Shown here piece after piece: positions 1 through 8,197 of a stretch of DNA of 27,708 nt (its first letter is position 1; every line of letters starts with the position of its first letter). The DNA comes from an uncultured Clostridia bacterium (GTDB taxonomy: Bacteria; Bacillota; Clostridia; TANB77; CAG-508): the NCBI GenBank assembly GCA_948919095.1, contig CAQYCU010000007.1:23017-50724 (forward strand). The letters run 5' to 3'. The notes beneath the pieces are model-generated. The model did no database searches. It had not been told where the DNA came from and worked only from the letters and a program-made list of their open reading frames with translations. The position numbers were made by a program, and so were the translations under genes.

Positions 1-80
1 TTTTCTAAGTTTTCCTATAATTTCCCTACTACATTTGAATTATCTTCGTATTTTCTACTAATTTATAATTAATATATAAT

Positions 81-128
81 AAAAGTGAGATATAATTTAG
101 AAAATTATCTAGAGTTAATCTCACTTTT
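81..128 (-). terminator. Rho-independent terminator of the ABC-F gene
   Basis: Ten-base arms (AAAAGTGAGA at 81-90, TCTCACTTTT at 119-128) flank an AT-rich inner region that can also pair. It lies just beyond the ABC-F stop codon and reads into a T-rich tract on the minus strand. Both sides carry A/T runs, so it may also end a plus-strand transcript entering from the left. In positions 1-80 I see no gene that can be supported. Confidence 0.8.
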
Positions 129-137
129 TATTAATTT

Positions 138-1718
138 TTATTCAATTCCTAAATATTCATTATATGTTGTTTCTTTGTCTGTCAATTTTCCACCTTTTAT
201 GTCGAATATTCTGTTTGCTACTGTTTGAGTTAGTTGGTGGTCATGTGATGTAAATATCATATTTCCCTTAAACTTTTTCATACCTTCGTTTAGGGCTGTT
301 ATTGATTCCATGTCTAGGTGGTTTGTTGGTTCGTCCATTATCATAAAGTTTGCACCTGATAGCATCATTTTTGATAGTACACAACGTACCTTTTCTCCTC
401 CTGATAAAACATTTACAGCTTTTAATGCTTCTTCTCCTGAGAATAACATACGTCCTAAGAAACTTCTAACATAGGTTTCGTCAGGGTCTTTTGAGTATTG
501 TCTAAGCCATTCTGTAATACTTTCTTGGCCTTCAAATAAGTAGTTATTGTCTTTTGGAAAGTATGTGTTTGTAATTGTTGTTCCCCATTTTATTTCGCCT
601 TCGTCTGGCTCAATTTCTCCAATTAATATTTGAAATAATAGTGTTATTGCGTTTTCATTTTCAGCAAGTACTGCTATTTTGTCATTTTCTTTTACTTTAA
701 ATGATATATTTTCTAGTATTTTTTCTCCGTTTACTGTCTTTGATATGTTTTTTACTTCTAATATGTCGTTTCCTGGCAATCTGTCTGGTTTAAAGTCGAT
801 ATATGGGTATTTTCTATTTGATGGTTTTATATCATCAAGCTCAATTTTTTCAAGTGATTTCTTTCTTGATGTTGCTTGTTTTGATTTTGATGCATTTGCG
901 CTAAATCTAGCAATGAATTCTTGTAGTTCTTTTATCTTCTCTTCTTTCTTTTTGTTTTGTTCTTTCATTTGCTTTTGAAGTAATTGGCTAGATTCATACC
1001 AGAAGTCGTAGTTTCCTGGGTATAACTTTATTTCCCCATAGTCGACATCACAAATATGAGTACATACTTTGTTTAGGAAATATCTATCGTGTGATACGAC
1101 TATTACTGTATTTTCAAAGTTTATTAAGAATTCTTCAAGCCATGATATTGTTTTTAAATCTAAGTCGTTTGTAGGCTCATCTAGTAGCATTATATCTGGG
1201 TTTCCAAATAATGCTTTTGCTAATAATACTTTTACTTTTTCTTTTGCTTCTATGTCTTTCATTAATTTGTAATGTTTTTCTGGTGATATACCTAGGTCGT
1301 TTAATAAGCTTTCTGCGTCCGATTCTGCATTCCATCCATCAAGTTCTGCAAATCTTTCTTCTAACTTTGCTGCCTTCATTCCGTCTTCTTCATTAAAGTC
1401 TTCTTTCGCATATATCTCATCTTTTTCAACTTTTATATCATATAATTCTTTATTTCCCATTATTACAGTATCTATTACTGTGTATTCTTCATAAGCAAAG
1501 TGGTTTTGCTCTAATATTGATATTCTTTCTCCTTTTTCTTTACTTACGTCTCCTTTGCTTGGCTCTAGTTCTCCTGATAGTACTTTTAAAAAGGTTGATT
1601 TTCCTGCACCATTTGCTCCTATTATTCCATAACAACAACTTTTGTTGAATTTTATATTTACGTCTTCATATAAACTTCTTTTGCCAAATCTAACGGCTAC
1701 TCCTGTTACTGTTAACAT
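138..1718 (-). CDS. ABC-F family ATPase (YkpA/YbiT-like)
   Basis: Soluble twin-ATPase protein of the ABC-F class, which acts on ribosomes rather than in a transporter. NBD1 has Walker A GANGAGKST (34-42) and Walker B LLDEPTNDLD (178-187). A charged linker with a coiled coil spans about 240-300. NBD2 has a normal LSGGEK signature (438-443) and MDEPTNHLD (461-469). Two motifs are degenerate: the first signature reads IEAKEK (156-161), and the NBD2 Walker A position reads AENENAIT (352-359), lacking the P-loop glycines and lysine. The 526-aa length and the GWNAES segment (128-133) fit the YkpA/YbiT branch. There are no membrane segments. The start is an ATG preceded by AAGGA. The gene has its own promoter and a structured leader. 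Family assignment is firm; whether it is a translation factor or an antibiotic-protection protein cannot be told. Confidence 0.93.
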   Translation of the reverse strand: MLTVTGVAVRFGKRSLYEDVNIKFNKSCCYGIIGANGAGKSTFLKVLSGELEPSKGDVSKEKGERISILEQNHFAYEEYTVIDTVIMGNKELYDIKVEKDEIYAKEDFNEEDGMKAAKLEERFAELDGWNAESDAESLLNDLGISPEKHYKLMKDIEAKEKVKVLLAKALFGNPDIMLLDEPTNDLDLKTISWLEEFLINFENTVIVVSHDRYFLNKVCTHICDVDYGEIKLYPGNYDFWYESSQLLQKQMKEQNKKKEEKIKELQEFIARFSANASKSKQATSRKKSLEKIELDDIKPSNRKYPYIDFKPDRLPGNDILEVKNISKTVNGEKILENISFKVKENDKIAVLAENENAITLLFQILIGEIEPDEGEIKWGTTITNTYFPKDNNYLFEGQESITEWLRQYSKDPDETYVRSFLGRMLFSGEEALKAVNVLSGGEKVRCVLSKMMLSGANFMIMDEPTNHLDMESITALNEGMKKFKGNMIFTSHDHQLTQTVANRIFDIKGGKLTDKETTYNEYLGIE

Positions 1719-1752
1719 TTTTATTTTCCTTGTCTTTTATTTAAGTTTTTAG

Positions 1753-1808
1753 AGGTTTTACCTATAAACCTTTTTGTGAGCTTGAGCTTATGTATATTTT
1801 TAAGGTTT
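1753..1808 (-). promoter_or_regulatory. Leader with mutually exclusive hairpins upstream of the ABC-F gene
   Basis: The roughly 108-nt leader, read on the minus strand, contains AAACCTT (1802-1808), then AAGGTTT (1766-1772), then AAACCT (1753-1758). The middle segment can pair with either neighbour but not both, which is an attenuator-like arrangement. No T-run follows the second hairpin, so any switch could act on translation or mRNA stability. I see no leader peptide with a good start. Attenuated leaders are known upstream of some ABC-F genes; a function here is inference. Confidence 0.35.
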
Positions 1809-1833
1809 CTATGTACTCAAACTATGCTTTTCT

Positions 1834-1862
1834 ATTATAACAAGGTTTTAAGCTTTTGTAAA
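1834..1862 (-). promoter_or_regulatory. Sigma-A promoter of the ABC-F gene
   Basis: On the minus strand TTTACA (1857-1862) and TATAAT (1834-1839) are separated by exactly 17 bases, which puts the transcription start near 1827. The rest of the 1719-2075 gap is AT-rich; apart from this promoter and the leader I see nothing definite, and no clear promoter for the rightward phosphorylase gene. Confidence 0.7.
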
Positions 1863-2075
1863 GTTTTATTATTAATTATATAAAATCAATTTGTAAATTT
1901 TAAAAGATGTATATCTTCTTTATAAATATTTATTCTTACTAACTGTTTAATTGTAATAATTTTATTATAATTAAAATTATGAAATATTATCTAAATTTTC
2001 CAAAAATCTATTGCATTATTTTCTTTATTATAATATTCTTTCATAGAAGTAAATTGTTTGGAGGAAATTAGTGTA

Positions 2076-3329
2076 ATGAATATATTAGAAATTATCGCTA
2101 AAAAAAGAGATGGCAAAGAATTGTCGAAAGATGAAATTCAATATTTTATAGATGAATATATTAAGGATAATGTTACTGATTATCAGGCAGCTGCTTTGGT
2201 AATGGCAATATACATAAATGGAATGAATGAAAGAGAGATTACTGATTTGACTTTAGCAATGGCATACTCTGGAGATGTTCTTGATTTATCAAGTTTAGGA
2301 AATGTTGTTGATAAACACTCAACAGGAGGAGTTGGAGATAAAATTACTTTAATTTTAATGCCTATAATTGCGTCTTTGGGTATTCCTTCTGCTAAAATGT
2401 CAGGTAGAGGTCTTGGTTTTACTGGTGGCACTATTGATAAACTGGAGTCTATTCCAGGATATAATACTCAAATAAATGTCGAAACCTTTATAGAAAACGT
2501 GAAAAATGTCGGAATTAGTATTATGGGACAAACTTTGAATTTGGCTCCTGCTGATAAGAAGTTATATGCTTTAAGAGATACTATTAGTTGCACTGAAAGC
2601 ATTCCTCTTATTGCTTCAAGCATTATGAGTAAAAAAATTGCAGCTGGTGCTAATAAGATTGTTCTTGATATTACTTGTGGTAGTGGTGCTTTTATGAAAA
2701 ATAAAGAGGACGCTAAAAAATTAGCAGATATTATGACGAAAATTGGCGAATTATCTGGTAGAAAAACTGTGTGTATCATAACTGATATGAATCAACCTGT
2801 AGGTAATTGTGTTGGAAATACCCTTGAAGTTATTGAGGCTGTTGATATATTGAAGAGTAAATATATGCCAAAAGATATTGAACATATTATTACTGAACTT
2901 GGTGCAAACATGTTGGTTTTGGCTAATAAAGCATCTAATATTGAAGATGGTAAATCTAAAATTCTTGAAAATATTGCAAATGGTAAAGCATATGAAAAAT
3001 TATTACAATTAATTCAAAGCCAAGGTGGAGATATTTCATATATTGAGAATACTAGCAAATTTGAAAAAGCTAAATATATTATCGAAATTAGAGCGAAAAA
3101 GTCTGGTATAATTACTTCGCTTGATGCTTATAAAGTTGGAAATTTGTCGAATTACCTTGGGGCTGGTAGATTGAAAAAGACTGATAGTATTAACCCTCGT
3201 GTTGGTTTTGTTTTTAATAAAAAAGTTGGAGATACTGTTACTCAAGGTGAGGTCCTAGGATATGTTCATGCCGATGAACAGGAAAAAGCAGATTTTATAC
3301 TTGAACAGGACTTGTTTGAAATAAATTAG
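2076..3329 (+). CDS. pdp: Pyrimidine-nucleoside phosphorylase
   Basis: Cytosolic salvage enzyme that splits uridine, thymidine or deoxyuridine with phosphate into base plus (deoxy)ribose-1-phosphate. It has the helical N-terminal domain of the family, the phosphate loop DKHSTGGVGDK (about residue 79 on), and the diagnostic SGRGLGFTGGTIDKLES signature (about 108-124). The C-terminal part resembles the pyrimidine nucleoside phosphorylase C-terminal domain. At 417 aa it is close to the usual length of about 430. I chose the ATG at 2076: GGAGG lies 11 bases upstream, and the longer frame would start inside that site. It stands alone, with a strong terminator after it. The broad-specificity Firmicutes enzyme (pdp) is more likely than a strict thymidine phosphorylase (deoA), but sequence reading alone does not separate them. 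Confidence 0.93.
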   Translation: MNILEIIAKKRDGKELSKDEIQYFIDEYIKDNVTDYQAAALVMAIYINGMNEREITDLTLAMAYSGDVLDLSSLGNVVDKHSTGGVGDKITLILMPIIASLGIPSAKMSGRGLGFTGGTIDKLESIPGYNTQINVETFIENVKNVGISIMGQTLNLAPADKKLYALRDTISCTESIPLIASSIMSKKIAAGANKIVLDITCGSGAFMKNKEDAKKLADIMTKIGELSGRKTVCIITDMNQPVGNCVGNTLEVIEAVDILKSKYMPKDIEHIITELGANMLVLANKASNIEDGKSKILENIANGKAYEKLLQLIQSQGGDISYIENTSKFEKAKYIIEIRAKKSGIITSLDAYKVGNLSNYLGAGRLKKTDSINPRVGFVFNKKVGDTVTQGEVLGYVHADEQEKADFILEQDLFEIN

Positions 3330-3380
3330 TTACATTATGTAAGTTTTATTTTATATTTGAATCATTGATATATTATTTTT

Positions 3381-3420
3381 AAACCTTAAATGTTTTAAAA
3401 AACCTTTAAGGTTTATTTTT
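3381..3420 (+). terminator. Rho-independent terminator of pdp
   Basis: Ten-base perfect arms (AAACCTTAAA at 3381-3390 and TTTAAGGTTT at 3405-3414) are followed by ATTTTT and further T-rich sequence. Confidence 0.85.
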
Positions 3421-3526
3421 TATATTGAATTTTTGCTGTTTTTGTGCTATATTATCTATGAAATATTTATTTTGCTATTTAAAGAATTTTTGTAATGTTA
3501 AAATGCTATGAAAAAGGAGATTGTCT

Positions 3527-4063
3527 ATGAGTAGAAATAAAAAAATTATCATAACTGCTGTTTTATTAGCAGCTCTTGTAATTTTATCACGTTTTTTGTC
3601 AATTAAAACACCAATAACTAAAATAAGTTTTGCATTTGTACCAACTTGTTTATGTGCTGTTTGGTTAGGTCCTAAGTGGACTGTATTATTGAATGTGTTA
3701 GGTGATTTAATTGGTGCAACTTTGTTCCCTACTGGTCCATTTTTCCCAGGATATACAGTAAGTACAGCTATTGCAGGTTTAATCTATGGATTATTGCTTT
3801 ATAAGAAAGATGAAGATTCAGTTAGTGATAAAATTTTTGCTTTAAGAACTGTGATTGCGGTTGTGTTGGTTGCAGTTATTGTTAATATGGGACTTAATAC
3901 TTTATGGACAAGTATGACTTCTGGCAAGGCATTTACTGTTTTGTTTGCAAGTAGAGTTGTAAAACAACTTGTTATGATTCCTGTTCATATTATTGTTATT
4001 TTATTTGTTGAAAGAGTTTTGAGAAAACCTTTTAACACATATATACGCACTGAAAATGAATAA
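3527..4063 (+). CDS. folT: ECF transporter S component, FolT-like
   Basis: Small membrane protein (178 aa, about six helices) that binds a vitamin for an energy-coupling factor transporter. The run from FVPTCLCAVWLGP through NVLGDLIGATLFPTGPFFPG and the following IYGLLLY segment matches the folate-family S component signature. The start is ATG 3527 with AAGGAGA seven bases upstream; a TTG two codons earlier sits too close to that site. The next two genes are the ATPase and the T component, so this looks like a complete dedicated transporter. Folate is the likely substrate by family resemblance only. The leader of about 190 bases from the previous terminator shows no riboswitch I can recognise. 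Confidence 0.85.
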   Translation: MSRNKKIIITAVLLAALVILSRFLSIKTPITKISFAFVPTCLCAVWLGPKWTVLLNVLGDLIGATLFPTGPFFPGYTVSTAIAGLIYGLLLYKKDEDSVSDKIFALRTVIAVVLVAVIVNMGLNTLWTSMTSGKAFTVLFASRVVKQLVMIPVHIIVILFVERVLRKPFNTYIRTENE

Positions 4064-4150
4064 GTTTTTAGTTATGAAATTTTTGTTTGTAACTAATTTT
4101 ATTTATAATTAGCGTCATTTTTATAGTTATACTGTTTTTAAGGAGTTCTT

Positions 4151-4966
4151 ATGATTAAAGTTGAAAATGTTTGTTTTAAATACAAAGGTAGTAATAATCA
4201 AATATTAAATAACTTAAATCTCTCTGTTAATGACGGAGAAATTGTTTGTATTGTCGGAAAGAATGGTTCTGGGAAATCTACTATTGGTAAACTCATTGCT
4301 GGAATTACTAAATTTAAAAAAGGAAATATTTTTATTGATGATGTTAATATTTCTGGAGGCAAAAATGTAAATATGGTTAGGGATAATATTGGTATCGTTT
4401 TTCAAAATCCAGAAAATCAAATTATTTTTAATAGTATCTATGACGAACTTTCTTTTTCGCTTAAAGGTTTAAGTAAGGATGAAGTTGAAAAAAGGATTGA
4501 TAGTGCTTTAAAACAAGTTGATATGTTAGGTTTTAAGGACCATGATTTATATTCTTTATCTCTTGGCCAAAAACAACGTATTATGATTGCTGAAGTTTTA
4601 GCTAAGAAGCCTAAGTATATTATTTTTGATGAGCCTACTACTATGATTGATAGTGAAGGTAAAGAGAAAATTTACAAAATTATGAAATCACTTCATGAGG
4701 CTGGATTTACTATTATTTGTATAACTAATTTAGCAGATGAAATTTTGCTTGCTGATAAAACTCTAATACTAGATAAAGGTTCTATTGCTTGTGAAATTGA
4801 TAAAAAGGATTTAGTCGATAAATGTAATGTTTTGAAGAAATATGGTATACATGAGCCTACTTTATTGGAGATTTTATCTTCTCTGAAAAAGTCTGGTATT
4901 TCTTTGGATTTAAAGGATTATTCTCTAGAGAATTTTGTTAAAACTATTAGCAAAAATTTAGTATAA
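4151..4966 (+). CDS. ecfA: ECF transporter ATPase (single EcfA) with atypical motifs
   Basis: ATP-binding subunit driving the S/T membrane pair. Walker A is GKNGSGKST (36-44), the Q-loop is QNPENQ (85-90) and Walker B is IIFDEP (157-162). Two motifs differ from the norm: the signature is LSLGQ (136-140), not LSGGQ, and the switch histidine expected after the conserved T is asparagine (ITNLADE, N193). The C-terminal tail (about 215-271) is longer than the core domain, as in EcfA proteins. Only one ATPase is present, whereas shared ECF modules normally carry an EcfA1/EcfA2 pair; this resembles single-ATPase dedicated systems, or the partner lies elsewhere. The gene follows folT by 87 bases and starts with AAGGAG eight bases before ATG. 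Confidence 0.88.
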   Translation: MIKVENVCFKYKGSNNQILNNLNLSVNDGEIVCIVGKNGSGKSTIGKLIAGITKFKKGNIFIDDVNISGGKNVNMVRDNIGIVFQNPENQIIFNSIYDELSFSLKGLSKDEVEKRIDSALKQVDMLGFKDHDLYSLSLGQKQRIMIAEVLAKKPKYIIFDEPTTMIDSEGKEKIYKIMKSLHEAGFTIICITNLADEILLADKTLILDKGSIACEIDKKDLVDKCNVLKKYGIHEPTLLEILSSLKKSGISLDLKDYSLENFVKTISKNLV

Positions 4967-5030
4967 TATAATTTTCAAAAATAATATTTTTTGTTATAAA
5001 CTGCTGTTATTAAGGAGATTTTGTCGTAAT

Positions 5031-5639
5031 ATGAGACATTTAGTGAAATTTTTAATTTTTATAATTTATTGTACTGTTGTGTTTTTTATTCCCAATGATT
5101 ATACACTTTTTATACCAGTTTTGGTGAATATATTTCTCATAATTGGCTGCTTACTTTTTACTTATATGTATGAAAAACGTACTAAAAATTACAATAAATA
5201 TAATATTTTTAGTATTTTTTCTACAACCTTTAAAGTAATGCCTTTTATCATTTTTACTTTTATTATTAACTGTATTCTTGATAATTACATTAATGCACTA
5301 TTTATTGGTTTAAAGCTTTTTGTTGTTTGTAATGCTACTATTATTTATTCTTTTACTACTACTGCTGTTAAAACAGCTAAAACTGTTGAACTTTTGTGTA
5401 GTCCTTTACGATTATTCAAAATTAATACTGAGGAAATCTTTATTTTGGTGTGTATTTCGTTATCAATGATACCTATTATTAAAAATGAGCTTATTGAAAT
5501 TAGAAATTCATGTAAAGCTAAAAATATGAATATTAATGTTAAAAATTATAAGTATATTTTGTCAAAATTTTTCTACTCTCTTTTAATACGAGTTAATGAA
5601 ATTGAAGGTTCTCTGATTGCGAAAGGGTATAATTTTTAG
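5031..5639 (+). CDS. ecfT: ECF transporter T component (EcfT), short and degenerate
   Basis: Membrane scaffold linking the S component to the ATPase. It has about five hydrophobic segments in the first 155 residues, then the two amphipathic coupling helices of EcfT. Their usual Ala-Arg-Gly/Ala motifs read AKN (163-165) and AKG (197-199). At 202 aa it is shorter than the typical 250-270 and stops three residues after the second motif. AAGGAG lies 13 bases before the ATG, rather far, with no better start in frame. It lies 64 bases after the ATPase gene and ends before a strong terminator, so it closes the three-gene operon. The assignment rests on position and the paired coupling motifs. Confidence 0.8.
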   Translation: MRHLVKFLIFIIYCTVVFFIPNDYTLFIPVLVNIFLIIGCLLFTYMYEKRTKNYNKYNIFSIFSTTFKVMPFIIFTFIINCILDNYINALFIGLKLFVVCNATIIYSFTTTAVKTAKTVELLCSPLRLFKINTEEIFILVCISLSMIPIIKNELIEIRNSCKAKNMNINVKNYKYILSKFFYSLLIRVNEIEGSLIAKGYNF

Positions 5640-5662
5640 ATTATGAATTTAAATTTGAGTTG

Positions 5663-5700
5663 AAAAACTTTAGAAATCTAATGATTTTCTAAAGTTTTTT
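5663..5700. terminator. Bidirectional terminator between ecfT and the VanW gene
   Basis: Fourteen-base arms (AAAAACTTTAGAAA at 5663-5676 and TTTCTAAAGTTTTT at 5686-5699) surround a short loop, with A-run and T-run on opposite sides. The two flanking genes converge here. Confidence 0.9.
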
Positions 5701-5706
5701 ACTATT

Positions 5707-7251
5707 TTATTGCTTTTTATTTCTTCTAATTATTTGTGATAGTGGACTGTATGTGTCTTTTGATATTATTTCCTTTGATATTATTACTCCATTTTTTAGG
5801 AGTGTTTTGTATGTTTCAGATGTTACTCCATCTGAACCTTTCCTTTCAACTACTTCTGTTCCCTCTTCTAATGTGTTGTCTTGTTTGTATTCTGTTTTCT
5901 TCTCTGTTATATTTATTACTTTTGAGTCTATTAGTACAGTGTAGTCATCGTCTTCTTTTACTCCATATATGCTTACATTTACTACCCCCTCTCTAGCTGT
6001 TGCTTCTATCTTTATTGGAAAATTTCTATTGTTTTCAAATTTAAAGTCTAATGACCCCCATGCAACTGTTGCATCTCTTCCAGCTTGAACATATGAAGTT
6101 GTTAAAGAGTGATTATGTCTTTCTGTTATTTTCAGATTTGTTAAAAGTACTGCATTATACAATGTCGACGATAATTGACAAATTCCACCTCCTACATCAA
6201 GTACTACGTCTCCTCCTGAATAAGCATTTGCTTCTTTGAATCCAGCCGCTATAGTTCTTGCTCCTATTGTTTTGTTATATGAAAAAGTTTCACCAGGACT
6301 TACAATTGTTCCATTTAATTTTTCTGCTGCAAGTTTTAGATTATTATGTCTGTTTGTGTTACTTGCATCATAGTTTGTTGTAAATCTCGATAATTTGTCT
6401 GTAAATGCTTTTTCTCCTAAGCTTGCAACTGTTATACTTGGTTCTGTAATTTTTAATGGTAATACATATTCTTCTTTTTGTTCTTTTAATATTTCTTTGG
6501 CTTCATCTATTGAAATTCCAAGCTCAATTCCCTTTTTCTCGACATGTACTTTTGTTGGATTATTTGTAACATATGCATCTTGTGGTTTTGTTTTTATTTC
6601 CGAAACAATTTTTTCTATATCTATTGGTGCTGGTTCTTCTGTTGATACTGGAATTTTTATTTCTTGCCTTAAATCTTCAAAGTCTCTTATTTTTTCTTTT
6701 ATTGTCTTTTTTAATTCTTCTTTTTTTACTATTACTCCTGCAATTCCAGGTTTTATCACTAATTCATTTCCTTCTACAGAATAAGTGTAGTCTTGTTTTT
6801 TATCTGGTAATTTTGATTCTATGTCATTTACTATGTCGTCTATTGCAATGTCATTCATTTTTACATCAAGTGGTATGTTCCTTTTCATTATTAAACTTGA
6901 CATTATTGCATAATTATTTGAAATTATATTTCCTACTCTTCCAATAGAATATGCTTCTTGTACCTTTTCATCTATGTTAGTTGTTACATCAAGTTGTTCT
7001 AATGATATTGTTGTTTCAAAATCATTGTGTTTTAGTTTTATTTGGTTCTTCTTTTTTTGCTCAAATTTTCCTTCTAGCATTTCTTTTGCATCTTCTTGTG
7101 TCATTCTTGCAACATTTATGTATTGAATCCTAACATTTTGTAGAATTTTGTCGCTTCCAATGTTTATGGTACTAAATGTTATTGATAATACAAATATGAT
7201 ACATAGTACTATTCCAATTACTATTAATCTTTTTTGCTTTTGGTCTAACAT
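5707..7251 (-). CDS. VanW family protein with PG-binding and G5 domains
   Basis: Probable membrane-anchored cell-wall protein, 514 aa. A short basic N-terminus and one transmembrane segment (about 8-28) anchor it with the bulk outside. Next come two divergent PG_binding_4-type repeats (about 35-215). The VanW domain (about 290-430) has the hallmark VLDVGGGICQLSSTLYNA and the following ERHNHS. The C-terminal region (about 440-505) has the G5-type pattern with EEGTEVVERKGSDG. VanW-domain proteins are common in Clostridia and are not evidence of vancomycin resistance. The start is an ATG with AAAGGA nine bases upstream. It is monocistronic and shares a terminator with the ECF operon. Confidence 0.92.
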   Translation of the reverse strand: MLDQKQKRLIVIGIVLCIIFVLSITFSTINIGSDKILQNVRIQYINVARMTQEDAKEMLEGKFEQKKKNQIKLKHNDFETTISLEQLDVTTNIDEKVQEAYSIGRVGNIISNNYAIMSSLIMKRNIPLDVKMNDIAIDDIVNDIESKLPDKKQDYTYSVEGNELVIKPGIAGVIVKKEELKKTIKEKIRDFEDLRQEIKIPVSTEEPAPIDIEKIVSEIKTKPQDAYVTNNPTKVHVEKKGIELGISIDEAKEILKEQKEEYVLPLKITEPSITVASLGEKAFTDKLSRFTTNYDASNTNRHNNLKLAAEKLNGTIVSPGETFSYNKTIGARTIAAGFKEANAYSGGDVVLDVGGGICQLSSTLYNAVLLTNLKITERHNHSLTTSYVQAGRDATVAWGSLDFKFENNRNFPIKIEATAREGVVNVSIYGVKEDDDYTVLIDSKVINITEKKTEYKQDNTLEEGTEVVERKGSDGVTSETYKTLLKNGVIISKEIISKDTYSPLSQIIRRNKKQ

Positions 7252-7420
7252 TTTATTCTATCCTTTCTTATTTTATCTATTGTGTATTATAATTATATTA
7301 TTATTAAATTGATTGGTCAATGTTTTTATTGGAAATTTTATATTTTTTTGTTTTTATCTATTATTAATTTATATTCGTTTATGAATTTTTTATTTATTAT
7401 ATTTGAATTTTTATTTTTTT

Positions 7421-7462
7421 AGTCTTTTTGACTAGACTTTTTGATTTTGTTTTTGATATAAT
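7421..7462 (+). promoter_or_regulatory. Promoter and possible operator of the S24-type regulator
   Basis: TATAAT is at 7457-7462, with TAGACT (7433-7438) as a -35 element 18 bases away. The -35 overlaps an inverted repeat, AGTCT (7421-7425) and AGACT (7434-7438), separated by eight bases. An inverted repeat over a promoter next to an HTH gene suggests autoregulation; this is inference. Confidence 0.5.
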
Positions 7463-7490
7463 AAAACAAAATTTAGTTTTGGAGGCTTTT

Positions 7491-8093
7491 ATGATTGGAA
7501 GTGTAATTGCAAAAATAAGAAAAGATAAGAATATTTCGAAGACTGATTTAGCTAAGATTACAAATATTGACATTGGACATTTAACTCATATTGAAAAGGA
7601 AGAAAGAAACCCTAGCCACAAAACTCTTAAGGCTATTTGTAGCGCTCTTGAGGTTCCTATTCAACCTGTTATGTATACATATGATCATGACCTTACTGAG
7701 GAACAATCTGGATATAATATTTTTGACCATATTAAGTATGATTCTATCCCTGTTTTTGGTTCTCTTGATGGCTTTTCTAAATGTCCTAAAGAGTTTTCTA
7801 ATGTAACTTTTGCTGTTAAAAATTATGATATTTCTATGGTTCCTAAAATTAAAGTAGGTGAAATTGTGTATATTCAATGTAATGCGCCTTTGACTAATAG
7901 AGATTTTGGACTTTTTGAATATAGTGGTAATTTTATTTTTAGAAGATTTATTGTTAGAAAGAAAGATTTGGTTTTAAGAGCTGAAGATAATTCTATTGAG
8001 GATATTGTTTTAACTAAAGATTCCAAATTTAATATATTAGGCAAAGTCGTTGGTACTAGTGACCCTTTCATGTCAAAATTTGTAACTTTATAA
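7491..8093 (+). CDS. XRE-type regulator with degenerate S24/LexA-like domain
   Basis: A 200-aa DNA-binding protein. The N-terminus (5-60) is a Cro/CI helix-turn-helix, with the recognition region around IGHLTHIEKEERNPS. The C-terminal half resembles the S24 fold of LexA/CI repressors: DISMVPKIKVGE keeps a serine (S115) at the catalytic position. The lysine expected about 35 residues later falls in GNFIFRRF, where arginines (151-152) stand instead, and no Ala-Gly cleavage site is seen (the region reads PVFGSLDG). Self-cleavage is therefore unlikely, and it may be a ligand- or partner-controlled repressor. The start is ATG 7491 with GGAGG seven bases upstream; the longer frame would begin inside the -35 region. 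No phage genes surround it. Confidence 0.85.
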   Translation: MIGSVIAKIRKDKNISKTDLAKITNIDIGHLTHIEKEERNPSHKTLKAICSALEVPIQPVMYTYDHDLTEEQSGYNIFDHIKYDSIPVFGSLDGFSKCPKEFSNVTFAVKNYDISMVPKIKVGEIVYIQCNAPLTNRDFGLFEYSGNFIFRRFIVRKKDLVLRAEDNSIEDIVLTKDSKFNILGKVVGTSDPFMSKFVTL

Positions 8094-8146
8094 TATTTAT
8101 ATTACAAATTTTACAATTATAATACATTTTTCGATTTTGATTGAAA

Positions 8147-8175
8147 TTTACAGATTTTACAAGTATAATTATAAT
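8147..8175 (+). promoter_or_regulatory. Sigma-A promoter of the CBM25 gene
   Basis: TTTACA (8147-8152) and TATAAT (8170-8175) are separated by exactly 17 bases. A second TTTACA lies at 8156-8161, and a similar TTTTACA plus TATAAT-like run occurs around 8110-8123, so the region is partly repetitive. Confidence 0.75.
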
Positions 8176-8197
8176 AGTCTTATTTTAGGAGATTATT

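Noticed and set aside
3421..3526. Folate (THF) riboswitch upstream of folT
   Set aside because: I find no conserved core or terminator/antiterminator pair; the leader is simple AT-rich sequence.
5707..7251. Vancomycin resistance determinant
   Set aside because: The VanW domain is common in cell-wall proteins; no vanH, vanA/B or vanX genes are present.
7491..8093. Prophage repressor
   Set aside because: No phage structural, integrase or lysis genes flank it, and neighbours are housekeeping.
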